NCBI GenBank assembly: GCA_947366895.1
Contig: CANBBP010000002.1
Location: 62,001 to 126,000 of the forward strand
Origin: an uncultured Clostridia bacterium
GTDB lineage: Bacteria; Bacillota; Clostridia; Christensenellales; UBA1242
Length of the DNA stretch: 64,000 nt
Direction: 5' to 3'
Position 1 is the stretch's first letter. Every line of letters begins with the position of its first letter. Of the stretch, positions 9,832 to 21,167 are shown one piece after another. The notes below the pieces were generated by a model. The model searched no databases, had not been told where the DNA came from, and was given only the letters and a program-made list of their open reading frames with translations. Made by a program: the position numbers and the translations under genes.

Positions 9832-12222
9832 ATGGGCAAAAATTCAAAAAATATTTTAAAGTTTGTAACCCCTGCGAATGCAACCTTTTCAACATGGAGG
9901 GAAGGCTTACCAACTGGTAATGGAACAATAGGCTTGAATGTACTAGGTGGAGTAGGTAGAGAAACAATTATTGTTAACCATACTGATTTATGGTGGCAGG
10001 GTAAGACAAGTGTTTTGCCTGATGTTTCTGATAAGGTTAAGAATATTGCAAAAAATCTTGATACTTTAAGTTATAGAGAAGCAGAAACTGTACTTACTAA
10101 TGCTTTAATTGGTAAAAACTATAAGCCTGAATGTGCTTATCCATTACCATTATGTGATTTTATTTTAACTACTCCTATAGATAGTTCAATAAATGATTAT
10201 TCAAGAAGCATAAATTTAGAAAGTGGCGAAGTTAAAGTAGAGTATAAAATAAAGAACAATATTAAATTTGATAGAAGCATTTTTGTTTCTCATGTAAATA
10301 ATACTATTTGTTATTTATTAGAAGCAAATGCATCAAAACGTATAAATTGTAGTTTTACCATTGCTTTGCATGATAAAACCAATAATAGAACAGCAAACTA
10401 TGATAGTTTTGAAGTGGGGCTTGTTGGTGAAACAAAAACAGATAAAGATTACATAACTTTTTCTGCAAGGAATGATGATGGTACTGATTTTGGTTGTGTT
10501 GCAAAGGTTATTTGTTCAGGAGGAACAATAACAAAAACTGCTGATAAATTTGCTATAAAAAATGCAGATAGAGTGTTAATTTTAGCAAAGACATTTGTTG
10601 GTGCAAGAAAGGAAATGATTGTTCCTGATTTAGAAGAAGAACTTGCTTTAATAAAAATGCCTTATGAAAAATTACTTAAAGAACATACTGCAATTCATTC
10701 AAAAATCGTGTCATCTTGCGAAATTAATTTGAATGGGCAAGGATATGAAAATATCAACATGTCTTATTTAGATGCAAAAACGGGCGAAATTCCACTATCC
10801 TTAATTGAAAGTATGTATCTTTTTGGTAAACATTTGTTTGCTTGCTCATGTGGAAACAAAATTAATCCTTGTGGATTATTTACTGGAGATTATAAAGCTT
10901 ATAGAAGTACAACTGAGAATTATGTTCAATTGCAAAGAATGTTAGATTTTTCATTTAAGAGTGGTTTGTCAAAAGAACTTATGCCTCTATTTGATAAAAT
11001 TTATGATAACTTAGATGATTATAAAAAGAACTCAACTAGATTATATGGTTGTAAGGGTATTTTTATTCCTTCTCTTGAAGCTCCTGAAAGTGGATTGCCT
11101 GGAAGTACAGTTCCTGGAGTAATAATGAATTATAATGTAGCAAGTTATATTTCTGCTATGATATATCAATATTATTTGCAAACTGATGATGTAGAATTCT
11201 TGAAAGAAAAAGGATATGAGATTATCGAAGAAGCTGGACTTTTTTATGATGACTTTATGAAAATTAATAGAGCAACTAAAAAGTTTGAAACTACTTTTGG
11301 ATATTCTCCTTATAATACTCCTAGTAATGTTAAAACTGATGATGATTTTAGCATTGCATCAAACTGTACTGCTGATTTTGTTTGTGCAAAGTTTGTTTTT
11401 TCAACTCTCGTAACTTTAAGTAAAGCATTATTTAAAGAAGATGAAGAAATTGAAAAATGGCAAAAGATGTTAGATAGTGTACCAGATATTGAAATTGATA
11501 AAAATGGTTACATTAAAGAGTATAATTCAAATGCTTTTGAAACAAATCATTCAAGTCCTTACATACCTCATTTATTCCCATATAATATAGGTTTAAAACC
11601 TTATGAAAGTAAAAGGGACTTTGAGGATTTAGTAGCAAATTCTATTAAATTTAGATACATAAATTCTTTTGGAAAATTTAATTCAGGTAATCTTTGTGAC
11701 ATGTCAACAGCTCTTGCTACTTGTGGTGATGCTGTAGATAGTTATGAAATTTTAAAAACTTTAATTAAAAACTTTTTAACTAGCAATCTTATTCTTTCAA
11801 GTGGTGATAATAGTGGCATGGGAGTTGGTACTTATGAAGCTTGGCCTAGTTTTGAAATAGATAAAAACATTGGTATTTGTACTGCTATACAAAATATGTT
11901 TATAAATTCTGGTAAAGATGATATTACTCTTTTCCGTGCTTTACCTACTGAATTTACTAAGGGTAGTATTTCTAATATTGTTTTAAATAATCAAATTAAG
12001 GCAGATATTGATTTTAATATGAAAAGGGGACTTGTAGTATTAAAATTAAAATCACCAAAGGCAACTTTAATTAATGTAAATTTACCTAATGGTTTAAAAA
12101 GAGTTAAAGGTGTTAATGCAACACAAGTTGATTTGCAAAATAATGTTTTAAATGAATTAAACCTTCAAGCTAATAAAAATTGTGTTTTAAAAATTTATTT
12201 TAAAAATACTATAGATGAATAA
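9832..12222 (+). CDS. GH95-like glycoside hydrolase (alpha-L-fucosidase/galactosidase superfamily, divergent)
   Basis: 'EGLPTGNGTIGLNVLGGVGRETIIVNHTDLWW' and C-terminal 'EIDKNIGICTAIQNMFINSGKDDITLFRALPTEFTKGSISNIVL' parallel the GH95 N-terminal and '(Q)IDGNFG...EMLLQS...LLPALP..W..G' blocks. Confidence 0.7.
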   Translation: MGKNSKNILKFVTPANATFSTWREGLPTGNGTIGLNVLGGVGRETIIVNHTDLWWQGKTSVLPDVSDKVKNIAKNLDTLSYREAETVLTNALIGKNYKPECAYPLPLCDFILTTPIDSSINDYSRSINLESGEVKVEYKIKNNIKFDRSIFVSHVNNTICYLLEANASKRINCSFTIALHDKTNNRTANYDSFEVGLVGETKTDKDYITFSARNDDGTDFGCVAKVICSGGTITKTADKFAIKNADRVLILAKTFVGARKEMIVPDLEEELALIKMPYEKLLKEHTAIHSKIVSSCEINLNGQGYENINMSYLDAKTGEIPLSLIESMYLFGKHLFACSCGNKINPCGLFTGDYKAYRSTTENYVQLQRMLDFSFKSGLSKELMPLFDKIYDNLDDYKKNSTRLYGCKGIFIPSLEAPESGLPGSTVPGVIMNYNVASYISAMIYQYYLQTDDVEFLKEKGYEIIEEAGLFYDDFMKINRATKKFETTFGYSPYNTPSNVKTDDDFSIASNCTADFVCAKFVFSTLVTLSKALFKEDEEIEKWQKMLDSVPDIEIDKNGYIKEYNSNAFETNHSSPYIPHLFPYNIGLKPYESKRDFEDLVANSIKFRYINSFGKFNSGNLCDMSTALATCGDAVDSYEILKTLIKNFLTSNLILSSGDNSGMGVGTYEAWPSFEIDKNIGICTAIQNMFINSGKDDITLFRALPTEFTKGSISNIVLNNQIKADIDFNMKRGLVVLKLKSPKATLINVNLPNGLKRVKGVNATQVDLQNNVLNELNLQANKNCVLKIYFKNTIDE

Positions 12223-12228
12223 TTTTAT

Positions 12229-12280
12229 AATTATGCACATTTTATTTCTAAAACTAGAAAAATATGTGCATAATTTTTTT
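12229..12280 (+). terminator. Intrinsic terminator
   Basis: Long hairpin AATTATGCACAT...ATGTGCATAATT followed by T7. Confidence 0.75.
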
Positions 12281-12384
12281 GTAAATGCTAGTTTTAAAGT
12301 TTATTTTTAAAATCATGAAAAATTTAAAGACTTTTTAAATTGTTTATGATATACTAAATTGAGAAAAACAAAAGGGGAAATTTT

Positions 12385-12882
12385 ATGGCAGACTTCTTTA
12401 AAGGATATAAAGCATGGGAAAATAAAAATGAACAGGAAAAGAAAGAAATTTTAGTTTCGTGTGCAGGGTATTATGAGGAAAAAACTATAGATTATATTTT
12501 GGAAGGTTTACCAAAACAAAAAAGGGAAGAATTTACAAAAGATCCTGTAAATGTTAGTTTTGTAACTTTTCCTCAAAAAGATAAAGATGTTGCCTTTGAT
12601 AATAACGTAGTTTATATTTTGGAAAGTTTGTTAAACGATTCAGATAAAAAAACACTATTCTTTAAAGTTGCAAGAAATACAATTTGTGCTGTATTTGTTA
12701 ATATTTTTTATGATATTGCCTCCGACCCTAATAAGAAAACAAAGTTTGGTAGTATTGCAAATGGCTTTTTTGCATCTATTACAAACGAATTTGCAAAGGG
12801 CAAAGATTTTGAAGCAGACATGATGGTTGCTTATGAAGAAATTTTAGGAAATGTTCTTGATTTAGGTCCTATAATGGAATAG
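12385..12882 (+). CDS. Hypothetical protein
   Basis: 165-aa ORF with upstream aaagggg; family not recognised. Confidence 0.7.
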   Translation: MADFFKGYKAWENKNEQEKKEILVSCAGYYEEKTIDYILEGLPKQKREEFTKDPVNVSFVTFPQKDKDVAFDNNVVYILESLLNDSDKKTLFFKVARNTICAVFVNIFYDIASDPNKKTKFGSIANGFFASITNEFAKGKDFEADMMVAYEEILGNVLDLGPIME

Positions 12883-12934
12883 TGTTTAAATTTAATCAAA
12901 AAAAATGTTTTAAAATAAAGAATAACTAAAAATA

Positions 12935-12967
12935 AAAAACCTTTATATTTTTATAAAGGTTTTTTTA
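12935..12967. terminator. Intrinsic terminator
   Basis: AAAACCTTTATAtttttATAAAGGTTTTTTT. Confidence 0.8.
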
Positions 12968-13034
12968 TATAGTAAAAGTAGGAAGTTTAGTTATTTCTAT
13001 AACTTTAAATTTAAAATAGTTATATTAGCTAGTG

Positions 13035-14105
13035 TTATTGTTTTTTATTATTTAAAAAGTCTAATATTACCTTATAAATATTTTCTGCACCATTTAGTGT
13101 ATTTTGAGCTGTTTTCATTTTTGTAACATATAATTCTTTATTTTTATATAAATGGTTTATTTCATTTATTAATTTTTCTGAATTTAGGTTTTCTTGAAAT
13201 AAAGTTTTGCTATAACCTAGATTTTCAAAATATTTAGCATTGTCTATTTGGTCTCCACGGGAAGCATCTTTTGGTAAAGGTATTAATAGCATAGGTTTTG
13301 ATAATGCTAAAAATTCGTATATTGCATTAGAACCTGCCCTAGAAACAATTATATCGCTTACAGCAAAAACATCTTCTATATTGTAACAATATTCTATTTG
13401 GCAATAATTTTTATATTGCTTAGTTTTGTCGCCTTTTCCAGAACCTACGATATGAATAACATTAAAAGTTTTAAGTATTTCAGGAAGTGCTGAGTATAAA
13501 ACTTCATTTATTTTTAAAGCTCCAGTAGAACCTCCCATAACAAGAAGTGTAGGTCGTGATTTATCAACACCTGTTAATATATATCCTTTTTCTTTATTGC
13601 CTTTTAATATGCTAGCTCTTATAGGAGAGCCTGTGTATACTGCTTTTTTTAAGCCTTTTGCTGTGCTTTCAAAAGTGGTACAAAATTTATCACAAAAATA
13701 ATAGATTATTTTATTTGCAAGTCCCATAGTTAAATCTGATTCATGGCTAATAACTGGAATCTTTAATAATTTTCCAGCAATACAAACGGGCATAGAAACA
13801 AACCCACCTTTAGAAAAAATGACATCAGGCTTATGTTGTTTTAAAATTTTTTTTGCTTGATTTATACTGCTTATAACTTTAATTGGAAGTAATAAGTTTT
13901 TTAAGATTTTACTTCTATCTAGTTTAAAAGCAGTAATAGATTCAAATAAAATATCCTTTTCTTTTGATATAATATCATGTTCTAAACCATTTTTTGTTCC
14001 AATATATACTATTTCAGAAAAATTTTTTTCTAAGTGTGGCTTAAGGCTTAAATGAGGCAAAATATGTCCGCCTGTGCCTCCGCCTGTTAATATTATTTTA
14101 CTCAT
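13035..14105 (-). CDS. murG: UDP-N-acetylglucosamine transferase MurG
   Basis: 'MSKIILTGGGTGGHILPHLSL', 'DVIFSKGGFVSMPVCIAGKLLKIPVISHESD', 'SDIIVSRAGSNAIYEFLALSKPMLLIPLP'. Confidence 0.95.
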   Translation of the reverse strand: MSKIILTGGGTGGHILPHLSLKPHLEKNFSEIVYIGTKNGLEHDIISKEKDILFESITAFKLDRSKILKNLLLPIKVISSINQAKKILKQHKPDVIFSKGGFVSMPVCIAGKLLKIPVISHESDLTMGLANKIIYYFCDKFCTTFESTAKGLKKAVYTGSPIRASILKGNKEKGYILTGVDKSRPTLLVMGGSTGALKINEVLYSALPEILKTFNVIHIVGSGKGDKTKQYKNYCQIEYCYNIEDVFAVSDIIVSRAGSNAIYEFLALSKPMLLIPLPKDASRGDQIDNAKYFENLGYSKTLFQENLNSEKLINEINHLYKNKELYVTKMKTAQNTLNGAENIYKVILDFLNNKKQ

Positions 14106-14299
14106 AAAAGTAGTATATGTATATTTTTCTTAAAAATTAACAATGAATAATTATTCATAATAATTTATAATTATTTATAAAATTTTAAATTATAGTATTT
14201 TAAACAATTTTTTTAAAAAAATTTGCATAATTGTTAGGATATTTTTTTATTGTATGTTAAAATGCTTTTATAATAATCTAGTTAGGAGGCTATATTAGA

Positions 14300-16246
14300 G
14301 TGACTAAAAGTTATGAATCAAAAGATTTAGTAGTTTTAGAAGGATTAGATGCTGTAAGGCTTCGTCCTGGTATGTATATAGGCTCAACAGGAAGTAAAGG
14401 TGTTCACCATATTTTATGGGAAATTGTTGATAATAGTATGGATGAAGTTGCTAATGGTTTTGGCTCAAAAATTATTGTAACTTTGCATAGAGATGGAAGT
14501 GCAACTGTTGAAGATGATGGTAGAGGTATTCCTGTTGATATTCACCCTACTTATAAAATATCAGGGGCAGAACTTGTTTTTACAAAACTTCATGCTGGCG
14601 GAAAATTTGATTCTAGTAATTATAGTTATTCTGGTGGATTGCATGGTGTTGGTGCCTCAGTAACCAATGCTCTTAGTGAATATCTTAATGCAATAATTTG
14701 CAAGAATGGCAAAAAGTATGAAATTTCTTTTGCAAGTGTAGCAGATGATAAGGGCAAGGTTCATGGTGGAGTTGTTCAAAAGAAATTAACGGAAATTGGT
14801 TCTTGTGATAAAACAGGTACTAAAATTACTTTTTTGCCTGATAGAAAAATTTTCTTAAACAATGTTTTGGAAGCAGGTGTTATTAGAAAAAGATTAAGAG
14901 AACTTGCTTTTTTAAATAAAGGTATTGAAATAGAATTTATTGATGAAAAAGAAGGTTCCACTCAAAATTATAAATATGATGGTGGTTTAGTAGATTTTAT
15001 TTCTTTTATTAATGGATATAAATCTCCATTATTTAAACCGGCTCTTTATTTTGAAGCAGAAACTGAAAAAGTTAAAATGTCTGCTGCTATACAATATACT
15101 GATAGTTATACTGAAAGTTTTTTCTCTTATGTAAATAATATACCAACTAGTGAAGGTGGTACTCATGAAGTTGGTTTTAAATCTGGTCTTACTAAGGCTA
15201 TGAATGATGCTGCAAGAAAATTAGGATTTTTAAAAGATAAAGAAGATAATCTTTTGGGTGAAGATTATAGAGAGGGCATAACAGTTGTTTTATCTATTAA
15301 AATGAGAAATATTGAGTTTGAGGGACAAACAAAAACAAAACTTGGTAATCCAGAAATTAAAGGTATTGTTGAAGGCATTGTAATTAAAGAATTAGATAAT
15401 TTATTTTCAAAGAAAGAAAATGAAAAAATTGCTGGCATTATTATAGAAAAAGCTAAAGGAGCAGCAAGAGTTAGACTTGCTGCAAAAAAGGCAAAGGAAT
15501 TAACAAGACAAAAAAATAGTATTGAAAACTCTAGTCTTGTTGGTAAACTTGCTGTTTGCACAAATAGAAAAGCAGAATTAAATGAATTATTTATTGTTGA
15601 GGGTGATAGTGCTGGCGGTAGTGCAAAACAAGCAAGAAACAGGGCTTTTCAGGCTATATTACCTTTAAGAGGAAAACCTTTAAATGCAGAGAAAAAGCGT
15701 TTTGACCAAGTTCTTGCCAATGAAGAAATTAGAACTATAATTGCTGCGTTAGGAACTGGTGTTGGTGAAGATTTTGATATTTCAAGTTTAAAGTTCCATA
15801 AAGTTATTATACTTTCTGATGCTGACCAAGATGGAGCACATATAAGAGCAATTTTATTAACTTTCTTTTTTAGATATATGAAAGATTTAATTACTAATGG
15901 AAATGTCTATATTGGTATGCCTCCATTATATAAGGTTTCTAAGCGAGACCAAGTTGAGTATGTTTACAGTGATAAAGAATTACCTGATGCAATAAAGAGA
16001 ATAGGCAAGGGATATGCTATTCAAAGGTATAAAGGGTTAGGAGAAATGAATCCTGAACAATTATGGGATACCACAATGGACCCTAAAAAGAGAACTCTTA
16101 TGAGAGTTGGAATAGATGATTTAGCAAATGCTGAATTGCTAATTACAACTCTTATGGGCGATGATGTTGATGCTAGAAAAAAATATTTATCTGAATATGT
16201 AGACTTTAATAAAGTTGATACATTTATGTCGATAGGAGAAAATTAA
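14300..16246 (+). CDS. parE: Type IIA DNA topoisomerase subunit B (ParE/GyrB-type)
   Basis: 'EGLDAVRLRPGMYIGSTGSKGVHHILWEIVDNSMDE', 'EGDSAGGSAKQARNRAFQAILPLRGKPLN', 'QRYKGLGEMNPEQLWDTTMDP'; ParE versus GyrB not resolved. Confidence 0.85.
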   Translation: MTKSYESKDLVVLEGLDAVRLRPGMYIGSTGSKGVHHILWEIVDNSMDEVANGFGSKIIVTLHRDGSATVEDDGRGIPVDIHPTYKISGAELVFTKLHAGGKFDSSNYSYSGGLHGVGASVTNALSEYLNAIICKNGKKYEISFASVADDKGKVHGGVVQKKLTEIGSCDKTGTKITFLPDRKIFLNNVLEAGVIRKRLRELAFLNKGIEIEFIDEKEGSTQNYKYDGGLVDFISFINGYKSPLFKPALYFEAETEKVKMSAAIQYTDSYTESFFSYVNNIPTSEGGTHEVGFKSGLTKAMNDAARKLGFLKDKEDNLLGEDYREGITVVLSIKMRNIEFEGQTKTKLGNPEIKGIVEGIVIKELDNLFSKKENEKIAGIIIEKAKGAARVRLAAKKAKELTRQKNSIENSSLVGKLAVCTNRKAELNELFIVEGDSAGGSAKQARNRAFQAILPLRGKPLNAEKKRFDQVLANEEIRTIIAALGTGVGEDFDISSLKFHKVIILSDADQDGAHIRAILLTFFFRYMKDLITNGNVYIGMPPLYKVSKRDQVEYVYSDKELPDAIKRIGKGYAIQRYKGLGEMNPEQLWDTTMDPKKRTLMRVGIDDLANAELLITTLMGDDVDARKKYLSEYVDFNKVDTFMSIGEN

Positions 16247-16254
16247 AATAAAAA

Positions 16255-19200
16255 ATGAATGATGACTATAATATCAATAATGACGATAGTTTAAATGAAG
16301 AATCTTTGTCTACTATTGATGGTCAAATAGGTATAGAGGAACTTTTTATAAGAGATTATGAAGAAGATAATCCTTCGGGAAATGAGTATATTCCTCCTAT
16401 GAAAAATCAAATTTCATTAGAGGATTTGACCTTAAAAGACCTAATAGGTAAAGATATAATCCATGATAATAAGCCTGAAGAAAGCAAAAAGAGTTACAAA
16501 GATAATTATTTAGATAATCATTATAAAAATAATAAACTAAGTGATTATGGGGCAAATATGGGCTTAGAAAGTGACTTAGATAATAGAAATTTACAAAAAA
16601 ATGATATTATAGAAAAATCTATTGATATAAACGATACTAAATTAGAAGAAGGTATAAGTGCTTTGGAAGATAATAACAATATGAATGGTAACAATAATTT
16701 TGAAAATGAAAATAATAAGAATTACCTTGATAATGAAAATTATGAAAACAATCAAAGTTATGATACTAATCAAGATTTTGAAGAGACAGATTCAAACCTT
16801 GTTAGTAATGACAACTGGGGTACTGATGCCAGTAATTTAAGTGATGATAATTATGAAAATAATGGTAACAACTATAACAATAATGATAGTGACAATGATA
16901 GCGATGATGCAATTAACAATTTTTTTGGCGATGAACAAGATGAACAAAATGAAAATATAGAAAATAATGAAAGCATAAATAATATTGAAAATAATTATAA
17001 TGAAGATATCATAGAAAGTAATGGTAGCCAAAATAATGATATTTTTGATAATAGTAATATAAATAACGATTTATATGAAAATGCAAATGATAATATAAAT
17101 GATGATACAAATTCTGATATTGATAGCGATCAGACAATTGTTTATAATGTGGAAAATAATGAATTAATAGATGCTCCATATGGTGGAAATGTTTCTAGTG
17201 AAGATGCTGCTTTTAGTGTAGATGATAATTCTATTAGTGAAGAAGATTCAATAGATACTCCAAACGATAATTATGATAATAATACTTCTGATGATGATAC
17301 CGATATTGATGATACTAATGTAGATAATGGGGAAATTGTACCATCAGATGATAATATTATTGATGCAGAAGATGACAGTAACGTTGAAGAAAGTGATGAA
17401 GAATTTATTGATAATAATACTGAAGCTATAGAAAATAATTTAAATGATAGTTCATTAGAAAGAGATAATGCATCAGTTAGTGATTTAGAAAAGCAAGTTA
17501 AATTATCAAAAGTACAAACTAAAGATGAAAATTATTATGAAAATAATGATAGTGTTAATGTTATTAAAGATATTGATAATTTAAATAAAGATTATGAAGA
17601 AGTTGATGTAACTGTAGGTAAAGATGCTTTTGTTGATTATGAAAGCAGTACCTTAATAACAGGCACTATAGATGAAAGTGAAGAAGTAGATGTTAAAGAT
17701 AAAGTTTATAATGAAAATTCTGGGCAAGATGTTGTTGATGGAATGCTTTATAAAAACTTAGATACTGTTTTGCATGAATCTATGATTCCTTATTCTGAAC
17801 ATGTTATATTAGATAGAGCCTTGCCTAGAGTAGAAGATGGGTTAAAACCTGTTCAAAGAAGAATTTTATATTCTATGCTTGAATTAGGGGTTACTCCAGA
17901 TAAACCTTATAGAAAGTCTGCTCGTATTGTTGGTGATTGTTTGGGTAAATATCACCCTCACGGAGATACATCAGTTTATGATGCTATGGTAAGAATGGCA
18001 CAACCTTTTAATACTAATATGTTACTTGTAAGTGGACACGGTAACTTTGGCAGTGTTGATGGAGATGGAGCTGCTGCAATGCGTTATACGGAAGCTCGTC
18101 TTGCTCCTTTATCTATGGAATTACTTAGAGATTTAGATAAGAATACTGTTAAATGGGGATTAAACTTTGATGATACTTTAAAAGAACCTGAAATTCTTCC
18201 AGGCAGATTTCCTAATCTTCTTGTAAATGGTGCTACGGGTATTGCTGTAGGCCTTGCAACTAATATTCCACCTCATAACCTAGCAGAAGCAATAGATGGT
18301 GTAATTGCATATTTAAATAATCCTAGCATTACTTTAAAAGAAATGCTTAAAATTATAAAGGGTCCAGATTTCCCAACTGGGGCATATATTTTAAATTCTT
18401 CGGAATTGTTTCAAGCCTATCAAACGGGTAGAGGTAAAATTTATATGCGTGCAAAAATGCATATAGAATCTAATGGTAATGATAAAAGATATATTGTTAT
18501 TACTGAACTTCCTTATCAAGTTAATAAATCTTCTTTATTACAAAAAATTGCTAATTATAAAGATGAAGATAAATTTGGTTTTGGTGGTATTAGTGAAGTT
18601 CGTGATGAGTCGGATAGAGAAGGGCTTAGAGCTGTTATTAGGTTGAAAAAAGATGCTGACTTAAAAACTATTTATAAATCATTACTTAAAAATACAGAAT
18701 TACAAACAACCTTTGGTATTAATATGGTTGCTATTGCAAATGGTAAACCAAAACAAATGGGATTATTAGATATAATTTCCTATTATGCAGAATATCAAAG
18801 AGAAATTATTTATAGAAGAAGCAAATATGAACTTGAACAAGCAAAAGAACGTGAGCATATTTTATCGGGTCTTATAATTGCTATTAAAAATATTGATGCA
18901 GTTGTTAAGATTATAAAAACTTCTCATAATACAACTGAAGCAAAAAAGCGATTAAAAGAAAAATTTAATTTAAGTGATAGACAAGCTCAAGCTATCCTAG
19001 ATATGAGACTTGCAAAATTAACTAGTCTTGAAGTTTATAAACTTGAAGAAGAATTAAAGAAGTTGCGTGAACTTATTAAAAAGTTAAATGCAATTATTGC
19101 TTCTAAAAAGTTGCAAAAAGAAATAGTAAAAGATGAAATGCTTCAAATTAAACGCCAATATAAACAAGATAGAAAAACTAGATTTGCAAAACTAGAAGAA

Positions 19201-20148
19201 GATATCAGTTCAGCTCCAGAACCTAAAGAAGAAGCAAATCAAAAGGCTGTAATATTAAAGAGTGTTCAAAACAACTTTAAATGTGTTAGCATGAAGCAAT
19301 ATAATTATGCTCAGAAAGAAGTAACAGATAACAGTACCTTATTTGATACTCATACTTTGAAATTTGAAACTGAAACAAATAATACTATAATTGCATTTTC
19401 TTCATTAGGTAATTGTTTTAAGGTTGAAGTTAAAGATTTTTCATTATCGAGATATCGAGATAAAGGTGTCCCAGAAAAATCAATATTTAAGGAACTAGCA
19501 GAAAATGAAACTATAGTTGCTATTTTTGATAATAATATAACTGCAAAACAAGGTAACTTTATTTTCTTAACTAAGTATGGAATGATTAAGAAAACAGCTT
19601 TTACAGAATATGCCTTACTTAAAAAGTATTATCAGGGTATGAAGTTAAAAGATGATGATGAAATATTATCAGTTTTCATTGAACCTAAGGAATATTCATT
19701 TATATTTGTAACAAAGCAAGGTATGGTATTGAATGCCGAAAATAGTGATGTTCCATTACAGGGCAGAATTTCGGGTGGTGTTAAAGGTATTAACCTTGCA
19801 TCAAACGACTATTGTGTAGGTGCTAGTTTAGCAACTGATGGTGGTGAGATACTGGCTGTAACAAATAAGGGATATGCAAAACGAGTACTAGTTGCTAATG
19901 TAGATAAAAGTGCAAGATATCGTAAGGGATTAAAGTTCTTTACATTTACTGCTGATAATGGAAAAGAACTTATATTTGCTAATGTTGTTACTATGCCTTA
20001 TACATTAGGTTGTGTTGATAACGAAGGAACTTTACATTATAGAAGTACTGATCATGTTCCTATAGAGTCAAGAACAGGAAAGGGAAAGGCAGTTGATAGA
20101 ATGAAAAAGAGTTTGTCTATTATAAGTTCCTTTGCAATTAATAATTAA
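16255..20148 (+). CDS. parC: Type IIA DNA topoisomerase subunit A (ParC/GyrA-type) with approx. 490-aa acidic Asn/Asp-rich N-terminal extension
   Basis: Core '[73 protein letters not shown]' begins near residue 520; continuous open frame upstream. Confidence 0.85.
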   Translation: MNDDYNINNDDSLNEESLSTIDGQIGIEELFIRDYEEDNPSGNEYIPPMKNQISLEDLTLKDLIGKDIIHDNKPEESKKSYKDNYLDNHYKNNKLSDYGANMGLESDLDNRNLQKNDIIEKSIDINDTKLEEGISALEDNNNMNGNNNFENENNKNYLDNENYENNQSYDTNQDFEETDSNLVSNDNWGTDASNLSDDNYENNGNNYNNNDSDNDSDDAINNFFGDEQDEQNENIENNESINNIENNYNEDIIESNGSQNNDIFDNSNINNDLYENANDNINDDTNSDIDSDQTIVYNVENNELIDAPYGGNVSSEDAAFSVDDNSISEEDSIDTPNDNYDNNTSDDDTDIDDTNVDNGEIVPSDDNIIDAEDDSNVEESDEEFIDNNTEAIENNLNDSSLERDNASVSDLEKQVKLSKVQTKDENYYENNDSVNVIKDIDNLNKDYEEVDVTVGKDAFVDYESSTLITGTIDESEEVDVKDKVYNENSGQDVVDGMLYKNLDTVLHESMIPYSEHVILDRALPRVEDGLKPVQRRILYSMLELGVTPDKPYRKSARIVGDCLGKYHPHGDTSVYDAMVRMAQPFNTNMLLVSGHGNFGSVDGDGAAAMRYTEARLAPLSMELLRDLDKNTVKWGLNFDDTLKEPEILPGRFPNLLVNGATGIAVGLATNIPPHNLAEAIDGVIAYLNNPSITLKEMLKIIKGPDFPTGAYILNSSELFQAYQTGRGKIYMRAKMHIESNGNDKRYIVITELPYQVNKSSLLQKIANYKDEDKFGFGGISEVRDESDREGLRAVIRLKKDADLKTIYKSLLKNTELQTTFGINMVAIANGKPKQMGLLDIISYYAEYQREIIYRRSKYELEQAKEREHILSGLIIAIKNIDAVVKIIKTSHNTTEAKKRLKEKFNLSDRQAQAILDMRLAKLTSLEVYKLEEELKKLRELIKKLNAIIASKKLQKEIVKDEMLQIKRQYKQDRKTRFAKLEEDISSAPEPKEEANQKAVILKSVQNNFKCVSMKQYNYAQKEVTDNSTLFDTHTLKFETETNNTIIAFSSLGNCFKVEVKDFSLSRYRDKGVPEKSIFKELAENETIVAIFDNNITAKQGNFIFLTKYGMIKKTAFTEYALLKKYYQGMKLKDDDEILSVFIEPKEYSFIFVTKQGMVLNAENSDVPLQGRISGGVKGINLASNDYCVGASLATDGGEILAVTNKGYAKRVLVANVDKSARYRKGLKFFTFTADNGKELIFANVVTMPYTLGCVDNEGTLHYRSTDHVPIESRTGKGKAVDRMKKSLSIISSFAINN

Positions 20149-20186
20149 TTTTAAAAAATAAATAATCTAAATTATTATTATAAATT

Positions 20187-20223
20187 AAAAGATATACTTA
20201 AAGGAAAAGTATATCTTTTTTTT
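20187..20223. terminator. Intrinsic terminator
   Basis: AAAAGATATACTTaaaggaAAAGTATATCTTTTTTT. Confidence 0.8.
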
Positions 20224-20374
20224 ATTATTAAAATCTAAATCATAATTTTTAAATATTAAAAATATAAATATATTAATTTAAAACAAATTTAACTTTTGAC
20301 AATAAAACCCATAATTATCAAAAAATAGATGTTTTAAAATTACTTATATAATTTAATATATTAGCGAGGAGAAA

Positions 20375-21145
20375 ATGCATTTTTATGTTATTAAATCAAG
20401 AACTTTAAAAATAATGGCTTTTATGCTTTTAGTTTGTGTTACTCTAGCAATTAATTGGGGTGGTGGAGATGCTTTAGCGGGAGTATTTTTCTATAAACAA
20501 GTAAGAAAAGTTCCTATTTATTGTGTAGAAACAACAAATAAAGATATTGCAATATCATTTGATGCAGCATGGGGAAGCGATAAAACAGAAGATATTATAA
20601 ATATACTTAATAGTAATGATGTTCAAGCTACTTTCTTTTTGGTTGGTATGTGGGTAGATAAATATCCTGAAATGGTGAAGAAAATAGATGAAGCTGGTTT
20701 TGAAATAGGTACTCATAGTAACTTGCATCCTGATATGTCTAAACTAAGTGCTGACCAAATAAAAATGGAATTAGAAACTTCGGTTAAAAAGATAGAAGAT
20801 ATAACAAATAAAAAGGTAAAAGTTTTTCGTCCTCCTTATGGAGCATATAATAATACCTTACTTGAAATTGCTGATAGTTTAAGTTTAAAAACTATTCAAT
20901 GGGATGTAGATTCTCTTGATTGGAAAGGCATAACAAGTTCGCAAATAGCCTCAAATATTATTTCTAAGGTTAAACCAGGCTCAATTATACTTTGTCATAA
21001 TAACGCAGATCATATTGTTGAAGCATTGCCTGCAGTTATCACTGCTTTAAAATCACAAGGTTATAATTTTGTTAAAATGAGCGATTTGGTTTATGAAAGT
21101 AACTATACAATTAGTTCAACAGGAAAACAAATAAAAAATAAGTAA
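20375..21145 (+). CDS. Polysaccharide deacetylase, PdaB-like (NodB homology domain)
   Basis: 'ISFDAAWGSDKTEDIINILNSNDVQATFFLVGMWVDKYP', 'FEIGTHSNLHPDMSKLS', 'FRPPYGAYN'; N-terminal TM segment. Confidence 0.88.
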   Translation: MHFYVIKSRTLKIMAFMLLVCVTLAINWGGGDALAGVFFYKQVRKVPIYCVETTNKDIAISFDAAWGSDKTEDIINILNSNDVQATFFLVGMWVDKYPEMVKKIDEAGFEIGTHSNLHPDMSKLSADQIKMELETSVKKIEDITNKKVKVFRPPYGAYNNTLLEIADSLSLKTIQWDVDSLDWKGITSSQIASNIISKVKPGSIILCHNNADHIVEALPAVITALKSQGYNFVKMSDLVYESNYTISSTGKQIKNK

Positions 21146-21167
21146 TTACACGGAGGGAAATTTAAAA

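Noticed and set aside
16837-17031. Minus-strand Ile/Phe-rich ORF that looks like a TM protein
   Set aside because: Antisense of the Asn/Asp repeat region of the topoisomerase extension; repetitive IIII/IVT pattern is a codon artefact.
20375-21145. Apparent loss of the NodB 'FDDG' motif (FDAAWG) as an inactive deacetylase
   Set aside because: FDAAWG is the usual form in the PdaB-like sporulation group as I know it; not anomalous.
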